Origin: Artemia franciscana
Lineage: Eukaryota; Arthropoda; Branchiopoda; Anostraca; Artemiidae
Assembly (NCBI RefSeq): GCF_032884065.1
Contig: NC_088865.1
Location: 48,996,176-49,060,175, forward strand
Direction: 5' to 3'
Length of the DNA: 64,000 nt
Below the pieces are notes generated by a model. The model was not told the DNA's origin. It was given only the letters and a program-made list of their open reading frames with translations, and did no database searches. Positions 12,901 through 24,900 of this stretch are shown one piece after another. The translations under genes and the position numbers were made by a program. Numbering within the stretch: position 1 is the stretch's first letter; each line of letters starts with the position of its first letter.

Positions 12901-15900
12901 GGTGTCGCAGAGGCCCTTTGTCTCTTAGCCGTTTTCATATGTTGCACTCGTTTAGTTTTCCAAGTATATAAGTTTAAGATAATCTCAATCATCGAAAAAA
13001 AATGAAGACTGGTGCGGTATATTCTTTTTGAATGTAACGGACAGGTTTATACCCAAGGGTTTGATTGGGGGAGGGGTCAAGAAAGAGTTTGTTTGAACTC
13101 CTTTGTAGCCACTAAATTGCCAGAAACTGCGTATTTACGCATGATGTTTAAGATTTTTTTTGTTGGGAGGGGGACTACAACCCTCTACCCGTCCTGGGTA
13201 CAGCATTACTCTATTTTTTAGCAAGTACGACCTTCATATATGCTATACTATTGCTACCGTTTACTAATGCTAATCTAACCTAAAAATTACTTACATAGAA
13301 GGGATTAAAGTGACAAAGTCCCTCCAACTAGGACGGATGCAGTCTATTTAAGAATTTTTTCAGCTAAAACAAAAAAAACTGATCATTTCTCGTCGCAAAT
13401 TCGCTTACCAGTAGTGTTTCTTTTACACAGTTTAATTATAATATTAGCTCATGTATTGCAGGCATTTCTCGAGCAATTGAAGGACAAACCAGATGCTGGA
13501 GGAGTTTCCAATATTATTGGTCAGTTTGGTGTGGGTTTTTACTCTGCTTTTATGGTGGCTGATCGTATAGATGTATATTCAAAGTCATCGAGGCCCGATT
13601 CAAAGGGCTTCAAATGGACGTCTGATGGGTAATTAGGAACTTTTATGTTTTGGCCGGCTTTTCAAGTGATTATCGCAGTCAAGGAAACAAATTGCTTTCT
13701 GTTTTTTTACTGAATCAGTAAAATTTCTTTGTCTGTTATGATGGTTAAAACGACGTTTTTATTTTGTTTAAAGATTTGATTTTTTCCATTACTTTATGGA
13801 AAATGCTGTTTCTTCCTTATATCTATGGGTGAGGTGGTAAACATCTTTAGGGATCCTATGACTTTTCGATATTTAGTGGTTTAAAAAAGTTCATTTTTAT
13901 TTTTAGAATAATACTATTAATTTTTCAATTTTTTATTCTTTATAAAACACAAGATTTCAATTTTTTCTATTTTCTTTTGTTTTTGAAAAATGCTGTTTCT
14001 TGCTTATATCTATGGGCGAGGTGGTAAAAATCTTTTCGAATCCTTTGACTTCTCGATACTTTAAGAAAGTTTGTTTTATTTTTAGAATAGTACTATTAAT
14101 TTTTCGATTTTTATTCTTTATAAACCTAAGATTTCTGCCTTATATTCATGGGTGGTTTTTAAATCTTTAGGTATCAAATTGGCCTTTCTTTTTTTATAGT
14201 TAAGAAGTGTGTCTTTGTTTCAATAGGGTTTATTTTATCTGGTGTCTTTTCAATATTTTTTGAAAAATTGGATTCCTGTCTTGTGTCTGCGCGGGTCAAG
14301 GAAAAGTCTATAGAAAATTAGGTGAATTTTCGACGGTTTGAGTTTGTTTATTTTCATTTATTTTTCAGAAAAAATGGGCAAGGAGGGGTATTAGATGACT
14401 TCTAGAGGGAATGACCTGGCGCCTTACTCTTCCACCTTGAAAGAATTATTTGTCAAATTAATCTTTGATAACTTGTTTAATGAGTAATTTCTGGGACGAC
14501 TAGACACAAAAAGGGGACAGTGTTTTCAGCCAGTGATCAAAACAGAAAAAGTGCAGATTTTTGGTAAAGTAGAAGTTTACCAATTTCATTTTGGTAAACG
14601 AAAACTAAGCTGTCTTCGTTGCCATAATAATGGTAATAATAATAAATAGAAAATAATAAAAAAAATTGAAAAATATAATTATTAAATAGGAAATAATAGG
14701 AATGAAATAAGCCTAAAATAAATAAACATTACTTTTTTTTCTTATTGGCCACCCAAACCAATATTTTGGAACCGACTCTAGTCCCTTAGCCGCTATGAAG
14801 TTGCCTATTAATATTATTTGGATGAATTCACCAGAATGTAAAAGACGGTTCAGGTTCTTTTATTATTTACAATAATTACAACATAAGTGTGACCTACTCC
14901 CGGCAGAGAGCATAGCTCGAATGACACGGGAGTTATAAATGAAAATAATAACATTCTTCAAACTAAAAATAAAAAAAATAATAATAATAGTAAAAAATAA
15001 TAGTACTAATAGTAATAACAGTACTCACCAGTTCAAACTCACTATCAAACAACAACCATAAACAAGGAGGAAAAAAATACACGAAAAAAACTGACAACTT
15101 TAGAACTGACAAGAGGGGTGAACCCATCAAAAAAAAAAAAAAATCCCACCAACCGCAAAATAAAACAAGTAATAATAATTTTAATTAAAATTGACCGAGA
15201 AATTTTTTTTTAATATTCACTTATCAAAAATTCTTTAAATGTCTTCTTTATACTCTTCGAAGACAACCCCTTGATAATATTTTTATATTTATTATAATTT
15301 ATTATCAAACTGTACCTGAAAGAAAACCGCGAATGCTCGCACCTGACAAGAGGCCGGTGAATTAGTGAATTTTGTCGAGTAGAGTAGGGGTGAAAAGATT
15401 TCAAAGGAAGCAGGTCGACTTTATGAAGAAGAGATGGAAGTAAATTTTCATGAGAGAAAAAGAAAAGAAAATGAAATACGCTACAACAAAACATTGTGAT
15501 GTCACACTAATCCACAAGTGATTCAATTTAATCGTATCAGCTCTAAATTTTATATTTCTTCTTGCAACAGCAGGGAAGAGATCTTTACTATGGATTTTTT
15601 GTTGCTATTTCTGTGCCACAACAGGAGACGCAAAAGGAATTATGTGGAACTCGATTAATTATATGGTCTTTTGTATAAAATAAATATTACATTTTCTATG
15701 TTTTATGGTGATTTATGGTGTATGAGTTATGTTATTATGTTGTTATGTATATGTTATATTATCTATAGTGTATATGTTATTATGGTGTATACGGTGGTAT
15801 AGGTTTTATGGTGGTATGGTGACTTTCTAATTTCAACCCCCTCCCAGGCCCCTTTTACCTAGGAACCACTCTCTGACATTCAGCCGGCAAAACAGAGAAA

Positions 15901-18900
15901 GCATATATGTTTAGGCAAAACGGTCTCCAGTACAACGAAAGGTTAACACATTGAAAAATAGAGAAAACCTGATATATAAAAACTGTGGGAAATAGAAAAA
16001 ACGATATGGGAAATTAAAAAAAAAACATGAAAAAAACAGATGTACAAAAAACTGTGGGATATAGAAAAAACGATGTGGGGAATAAAAAAAATTGAGAAAA
16101 CCAGATGTTCAAAACTGTGGGAAATAAAAAAAAACATAAAAAAAGATGTGGGGAATGAAAAAACAATGAGAAAACCAGATGTACAAAAACTGTGAGAAAT
16201 AGAAAAAACGACGCGGGGAATAAAAAAGACGAGAAAAACAGATGCACAAAAACTATGGAAAATAAAGAAAAACGATGAATAAAAAGATGTGGGGAATAAA
16301 AAAAAAAGAGAAAACCAGATGTATAAAAACTTTGGGAAATAGGAAAAAACGACGAAAAAAGCAATGTGGGAAATAGAAAAAAAAACGAGAAACCCAGATG
16401 TTTTTGTACATCTGGGTTTCTCGTTTTTTTTCTATTTCCCACATTACTTTTTGTGAAACGGAAAAAAAATCGCGGGAAATAGAAAAAAAGGAAACCAGAT
16501 GTTAAAAACAGTGAGAAATAAAAAATTAAAAAGTATATGAAAAAGGAATGCAAAATTGAAACAAACTGGAAAACCGCAAGTCTAGCTTTTTTTTTCAAGA
16601 TCTGGAACATATGAGATTCAAGAAGCAGAAGGGGTTCAACCAGGAACCAAAATCGTAATCCACCTCAAGTCAGATGCTGCTGAGTTTTCCAAAGATGATC
16701 GTGTTAAAGAAGTGATCAAAAGATACAGCAACTTTGTAGGAAGTCCAATTTTTGTCAATGGTAATCAAGCAAACACTGTTCAGGTAAACTGACGAGATTT
16801 TACTAATTGTAGATCCTTGCATGTAAAAAGGGAGGAGACACATGTTTTTAGGCTACATTTTTTCTGTTAAGCTGGGAGTGGGATCCTATGGACGAATCTT
16901 AGAGGGGAGAGGAGTCTTTCCTCCTATCCTCCCCTTGTGCAGTTATGTTTCGCATGGATGCCGGCAGGGGGGGGGGGTGATGGAGGCAACGACCCCTGTA
17001 GGGAGTCTGTACCCCTGTTCAAGAAAAAAAAAGTAAAATGAGAAGCAATCCAGTAGAATCTTGGTAAAAAGAAAGCTCCGGTGACACTTGCCCCCCCCTC
17101 CCCTTGGGAGATTTCGGTGTTCCTGATGTGTGGGTCTACAACTATTTTTCTTAACAGCTGGTCTTCTACATGGGATAAATGGGGTAAAAACTAAAAAATA
17201 AAAAAGAAAGCTAAAAAAAGAAAAAAACTTAAAAAAAAATTAAAAAGAAAAAGAAGAAACTAAAAAAACTAAAAAAAAAATAAAAAAAAACTGAAAAAAA
17301 AAACTAAAAAAAACTAAAAAAACTTAAAAAATTTAAAAAAACTTAAAAAATACTTTAAAAACTTAAAAAAACTTAAAAAAACTATAAAAAACTTAAAAAA
17401 AAACTTAAAAAAACTTAAAAAAAAACTTAAAAAAAACTTAAAAAACAAAAAAAAACAAAAAAAACAAAAAAAAAACAAATAAAAAACAAAAAAAAACAAA
17501 AAAAAACAAAAAAAAACAAAAAAAAAACAAAAAAAAAAAAAAAAAAAACAAAAACAAAAAAAAACAAAAAAAACAAAAAAAAAACAAAAAAAAACAAAAA
17601 AAAAAACAAAAAAAACAAAAAAAACTAAAAAAAAGAAAAAATCTAAAAAAAAACTCGGACGCAATCAGATTCTTGATGTGAGTGCGACCACTTTGGACTG
17701 TGGCTAAAATTGGCATTATTTGACTGGTGGTAAAAATGACTCAACCGTGTTTCAGACAATAATGTGATATATGGTGATTCAGCCCAAAGTGGTGCTAAAT
17801 CATTTGTCAAGTCTTGTTAAATTAAGAAGTAGTTAAACCTCCAATGGTCAAAATTTCTCCATTTTAGTTGATATTAGAGCCTCTAGTACTGAGGTATCTG
17901 TAAATTTCATCCCTATTCCTTTTCTTTCGTTCAATTTAACATTAAAGAAGGAATTGTCCGAGAAGGGTCTATTTACCCTGCTACTAAATTTACACTGTCT
18001 TGACCTGATCAACCATTCCGCTGGAACAAATTAAAGAGCAGCTTAAAGAACAACTTCAGTTTGAGAACAGCCAAAGTTGAGAAGACAAATAACAAGCCGC
18101 GGAACTCGAGCGCTAATTTTATATCATAGAAAATTAGGAAAAAACCGAGAATTTAATTTTTAACTAAAAAAATACCGAAAAAGTAATAAATTAAAGAGCT
18201 AATTTAAAGTAGCTTAAAGAAAGGAATTGCTACTCTTTTCTGATTAAAATACATAAATTAAACCGTTTTAATTCCCTCAAACTGATAGAAAATTAGGAAA
18301 AAACCGAGAATTTACTTTTTAACGAAAAAATTACCGAAAAATAACAAATTAAAGAACTAACTTAAAGAAACTTGAAGCAGCTTAAAGAAAAGAATTGCTG
18401 CTCTTTTCCGATGAAAAAACATAAATTACACCGTTTTAATTCCCCTCAAACTGATTTCCTTCAGTTTGAGAACTTAAAGTAGCTTAAAGAAAGCAATTGC
18501 TACTCTTTTCTGATGAAAATACATAAATTAAACCGTTTTAATTCCCGTCAAACTGATTTCCTTCAGTTTGAGAACAGCCAAACTTGAGAAGACAAATAAC
18601 AAGCCGCGGACATCGACTAATTTTATATCATAGAAAATTAGGAAAAAACGAGAGTTTAATTTTTAACGAAAAAATTACCGAAAAATAACAAATTAAAGAG
18701 CTAACTTAAAGTAGCTTAAAGAAAGGAATTGCTACTCTTTTCTGATTAAAATACACAAATTAAACTGTTTTAATTCCCTTCAAACTGGTTTGCTTCAGTT
18801 TGAGAACAGCCAAAGTTGAGAAGACCAATAACAAGCCGCGGAACTCGACGACTAATTTTATATCATAGAAAATTAGGAAAAAAACGAGAGTTTAATTTTT

Positions 18901-21900
18901 AACAAAAAAATTACCGAAAAATAACAAATTAAAGAACTAACTTAAAGTAGCTTAAAGAAAGGAATTGCTACTCTTTTCTGATTAAAATACATAAATTAAA
19001 CCGTTTTAATTCCCCTCAAACTGGTTTGCTTCAGTTTGAGAACAGCCAAAGTTGAGAAGACCAATAACAAGCCGCGGAACTCGACGACTGATTTTATATC
19101 ATAGAAAATTAGGAAAAAAAACGAGAGTTTAATTTTTAACGAAAGAATTACCGAAAAACAACAAATTAAAGAAATAACTTAAAGTAGCTTAAAGAAAGGA
19201 ATTGCTACTCTTTTCTGATGAAAATACATAAATTAAACCGTTTTAATTCCCGTCAAACTGATTTCCTTCAGTTTGAGAACAGCCATACTTGAGAAGACAA
19301 ATAACAAGCCGCGGAACTCGTCTAATTTTATATCATAGAAAATTAGGAAAAAACGAGAGTTTAATTTTTAACAAAAAAATTAGTGAAAAATAACAACATT
19401 AAAGAGCTAACTTAAAGTAGCTTAAAGAAAGGAATTGCTACTCTTTTCGGATGAAAATACATAAATTAAACCGTTTTAATTCCCGTCAAACTGATTTCCT
19501 TCAGTTTGAGAACAGCCAAACTTGAGAAGACAAATAACAAGCCGCGGAACTCGACTAATTTTATATCATAGAAAATTATGAAAAAACGAGAGTTTAATTT
19601 TTAACGAAAAAATTACCGAAAAATAACAAATTAAAGAGCTAACTTAAAGTAGCTTAAAGAAAGGAATTGCTACTCTTTTCTGATTAAAATACACAAATTA
19701 AACCGTTTTAATTCCCTTCAAACTGGTTTGCTTCAGTTTCAGAACAGCCAAAGTTGAGAAGACAAATAACAAGCCGCGGAACTCGACGACTGATTTTATA
19801 TCATAGAAAATTAGGAAAAAAAACGAGAGTTTAATTTTTAACGAAAGAATTACCGAAAAACAACAAATTAAAGAAATAACTTAAAGTAGCTTAAAGAAAG
19901 GAATTGCTACTCTTTTCTGATGAAAATACATAAATTAAACCGTTTTAATTCCCGTCAAACTGATTTCCTTCAGTTTGAGAACAGCCATACTTGAGAAGAC
20001 AAATAACAAGCCGCGGAACTCGTCTAATTTTATATCATAGAAAATTAGGAAAAAACGAGAGTTTAATTTTTAACAAAAAAATTACTGAAAAATAACAAAA
20101 TTAAAGAGCTAACTTAAAGTAGCTTAAAGAAAGGAATTGCTACTCTTTTCGGATGAAAATACATAAATTAAACCGTTTTAATTCCCGTCAAACGGATTTC
20201 CTTCAGTTTGAGAACAGCCAAACTTGAGAAGACAAATAACAAGCCGCGGAACTCGACTAATTTTATATCATAGAAAATTATGAAAAAACGAGAGTTTAAT
20301 TTTTAACGAAAAAATTACCGAAAAATAACAAATTAAAGAACTAACTTAAAGTAGCTTAAAGAAAGGAATTGCTACTCTTTTCTGATGAAAATACATAAAT
20401 TAAACCGTTTTAATTCCCGTCAAACTGATTTCCTTCAGTTTGAGAACAGCCAAACTTGAGAAGACAAATAACAAGCCGCGGAACTCGACTAATTTTATAT
20501 CATAGAAAATTAGGAAAAAAAACGAGAGTTTAATTTTTAACGAAAAAATTACCGAAAAACAACAAATTAAAGAACTAACTTAAAGTAGCTTAAAGAAAGG
20601 AATTGCTACTCTTTTCTGATGAAAATACATAAATTAAACCGTTTTAATTCCCGTCATACTGATTTCCTTCAGTTTGAGAACAGCCAAACTTGAGAAGACA
20701 AATAACAAGCCGCGGAACTCGACTAATTTTATATCATAGAAAATTAGGAAAAAAAACGAGAGTTTAATTTTTAACGAAAAAATTACCGAAAAATAACAAA
20801 ATTAAAGAGCTAACTTGAAGTAGCTTAAAGAAAGGAATTGCTACTCTGTTCTGATGAAAATACATAAATTAAACCGTTTTAATTCCCTTCAAACTGATTT
20901 CCTTCAGTTTGAGAACAGCCAAACTTGAGAAGACAAATAACAAGCCGCGGAACTCGACTAATTTTATATCATAGAAAATTAGGAAAAAACGAGAGTTTAA
21001 TTTTTAACAAAAAAATTACTGAAAAATAACAAAATTAAAGAGCTAACTTAAAATAGCTTAAAGAAAGGAATTGCTACTCTTTTCGGATGAAAATACATAA
21101 ATTAAATCGTTTTAATTCCCGTCAAACTGATTTCCTTCAGTTTGAGAACAGCCAAACTTGAGAAGACGAATAACAAGCCGCGGAACTCGACTAATTTTAT
21201 ATCATAGAAAATTAGGAAAAAACGAGAGTTTAATTTTTAACGAAAAAATTACCGAAAAATAACAAATTAAAGAGCTAACTTAAAGTAGCTTAAAGAAAGG
21301 AATTGCTACTCTGTTCTGATGAAAATACATAAATTAAACCGTTTTAATTCCCGTCAAACTGATTTCCTTCAGTTTGAGAACAGCCAAACTTGAGAAGACA
21401 AATAACAAGCCGCGGAACTCGACTAATTTTATATCATAGAAAATTAGGAAAAAACGAGAGTTTAATTTTTAACAAAAAAATTACTGAAAAATAACAAAAT
21501 TAAAGAGCTAACTTAAAGTAGCTTAAAGAAAGGAATTGCTACTCTTTTCGGATGAAAATGCATAAATTAAACCGTTTTAATTCCCATCAAACTGGTTTGC
21601 TTCAGTTTGAGAACAGCCAAAGTTGAGAAGACCAATAACAAGCCGCGGAACTCGACGACTAATTTTATATCATAGAAAATTAGGAAAAAAACGAGAGTTT
21701 AATTTTTAACAAAAAAAAATTACCGAAAAATAACAAATTAAAGAACTAACTTAAAGTAGCTTAAAGAAAGGAATTGCTACTCTTTTCTGATTAAAATACA
21801 TAAATTAAACCGTTTTAATTCCCCTCAAACTGGTTTGCTTCAGTTTGAGAACAGCCAAAGTCGAGAAGACCAATATCAAGCCGCGGAACTCGACGACTAA

Positions 21901-24900
21901 TTTTATATCATAGAAAATTAGGAAAAAAACGAGAGTTTAATTTTTAACAAAAATATTACCGAAAAATAACAAATTAAAGAACTAACTTAAAGTAGCTTAA
22001 AGAAAGGAATTGCTACTCTTTTCTGATTAAAATACATAAATTAAACCGTTTTAATTCCCCTCAAACTGGTTTGCTTCAGTTTCAGAACAGCCAAAGTTGA
22101 GAAGACAAATAACAAGCCGCGGAACTCGACGACTAATTTTATATCATAGAAAATTAGGAAAAAAAACGAGAGTTTAATTTTTAACGAAAAAATTACCGAA
22201 AAATAACAAAATTAAAGAACTAACTTAAAGTAGCTTAAAGAAAGGAATTGCTACTCTTTTCTGATGAAAATACATAAATTAAACCGTTTTAATTCCCGTC
22301 AAACTGATTTCCTTCAGTTTGAGAACAGCCATACTTGAGAAGACAAATAACAAGCCGCGGAACTCGTCTAATTTTATATCATAGAAAATTAGGAAAAAAC
22401 GAGAGTTTAATTTTTAACAAAAAAATTAGTGAAAAATAACAACATTAAAGAGCTAACTTAAAGTAGCTTAAAGAAAGGAATTGCTACTCTTTTCGGATGA
22501 AAATACATAAATTAAACCGTTTTAATTCCCGTCAAACTGATTTCCTTCAGTTTGAGAACAGCCAAACTTGAGAAGACAAATAACAAGCCGCGGAACTCGA
22601 CGACTAATTTTATATCATAGAAAATTAGGAAAAAACGAGAGTTTAATTTTTAACGAAAAAATTACCGAAAAATAACAAATTAAAGAGCTAACTTAAAGTA
22701 GCTTAAAGAAAGGAATTGCTACTCTTTTCTGATGAAAATACATAAATTAAACCGTTTTAATTCCCGTCAAACTGATTTCCTTCAGTTTGAGAACAGCCAA
22801 ACTTGAGAAGACAAATAACAAGCCGCGGAACTCGACTAATTTTATATCATAGAAAATTAGGAAAAAAAACGAGAGTTTAATTTTTAACGAAAAAATTACC
22901 GAAAAACAACAAATTAAAGAACTAACTTAAAGTAGCTTAAAGAAAGGAATTGCTACTCTTTTCTGATGAAAATACATAAATTAAACCGTTTTAATTCCCG
23001 TCAAACTGATTTCCTTCAGTTTGAGAACAGCCAAACTTGAGAAGACAAATAACAAGCCGCGGAACTCGATTAATTTTATATCATAGAAAATTAGGAAAAA
23101 ACGAGAGTTTAATTTTTAACGAAAAAATTACCGAAAAATAACAAAATTAAAGAGCTAACTTGAAGTAGCTTAAAGAAAGGAATTGCTACTCTGTTCTGAT
23201 GAAAATACATAAATTAAACCGTTTTAATTCCCGTCAAACTGATTTCCTTCAGTTTGAGAACAGCCAAACTTGAGAAGACAAATAACAAGCCGCGGAACTC
23301 GACTAATTTTATATCATAGAAAATTAGGAAAAAACGAGAGTTTAATTTTTAACAAAAAAATTAGTGAAAAATAACAACATTAAAGAGCTAACTTAAAATA
23401 GCTTAAAGAAAGGAATTGCTACTCTTTTCGGATGAAAATACATAAATTAAACCGTTTTAATTCCCGTCAAACTGATTTCCTTCAGTTTGAGAACAGCCAA
23501 ACTTGAGAAGACGAATAACAAGCCGCGGAACTCGACTAATTTTATATTATAGAAAATTAGGAAAAAACGAGAGTTTAATTTTTAACGAAAAAATTACCGA
23601 AAAATAACAAATTAAAGAACTAACTTAAAGTAGCTTAAAGAAAGGAATTGCTACTCTTTTCTGATGAAAATACATAAATTAAACCGTTTTAATTCCCGTC
23701 AAACTGATTTCCTTCAGTTTGAGAACAGCCAAACTTGAGAAGACAAATAACAAGCCGCGGAACTCGACTAATTTTATATCATAGAAAATTAGGAAAAAAC
23801 GAGAGTTTAATTTTTAACAAAAATATTACTGAAAAATAACAAAATTAAAGAGCTAACTTAAAGTAGCTTAAAGAAAGGAATTGCTACTCTTTTCGGATGA
23901 AAATGCATAAATTAAACCGTTTTAATTCCCGTCAAACTGATTTCCTTCAGTTTGAGAACAGCCAAACTTGAGAAGACAAATAACAAGCCGCGGAACTCGA
24001 CGACTAATTTTATATCATAGAAAATTAGGAAAAAAACGAGAGTTTAATTTTTAACAAAAAAATTACCGAAAAATAACAAATTAAAGAACTAACTTAAAGT
24101 AGCTTAAAGAAAGGAATTGCTACTCTTTTCTGATTAAAATACATAAATTAAACCGTTTTAATTCCCCTCAAACTGGTTTGCTTCAGTTTGAGAACAGCCA
24201 AAGTCGAGAAGACCAATATCAAGCCGCGGAACTCGACGACTAATTTTATATCATAGAAAATTAGGAAAAAAACGAGAGTTTAATTTTTAACAAAAAAATT
24301 ACCGAAAAATAACAAATTAAAGAACTAACTTAAAGTAGCTTAAAGAAAGGAATTGCTACTCTTTTCTGATTAAAATACATAAATTAAACCGTTTTAATTC
24401 CCCTCAAACTGGTTTGCTTCAGTTTGAGAACAGCCAAAGCTGAGAAGACCGATAACAAGCCGCGGAACTCGACGACTAATTTTATATCATAGAAAATTAG
24501 GAAAAAAAACGAGAGTTTAATTTTTAACGAAAAAATTACCGAAAAATAACAAATTAAAGAGCTAACTTAAAGTAGCTTAAAGAAAGGAATTGCTACTCTT
24601 TTCGGATGAAAATACATAAATTAAACCGTTTTAATTCCCCTCAAACTGATTTGCTTCAGTTTGAGAACAGCCAAGCTTGAGAAGACAAATAACAAGCCGC
24701 GGAACTCGAGTGAATTTTTTCTTCAAGTGCTCAAGATTGGGAAAATGAAGTCATAATGCTTGAATTGGTTAACTGGAAACTTTCACAACCTTTTCTATCA
24801 TAGAAAAGTAGGAAAAACCAAGAATTTAATTTTTAGCGAAAAGACCCTCCGTATATGGTTATGCAGTTTTGGGTAGTAAAATAAAAAGGTGCCAAATTAA

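Noticed and set aside
15943..16610. A - strand frame of 198 codons
   Set aside because: Composed of the A-rich minisatellite units; Phe/Ser/His repetition with no domain.
17314..17716. Long - strand frames rich in Phe, Val and Cys
   Set aside because: They are translations of the A-rich simple repeat and carry no real protein signal.
18030..24709. Regular repeats considered as a CRISPR array
   Set aside because: The units are ~234-bp near-identical monomers with no unique spacers, in a eukaryotic intron; this is satellite DNA.
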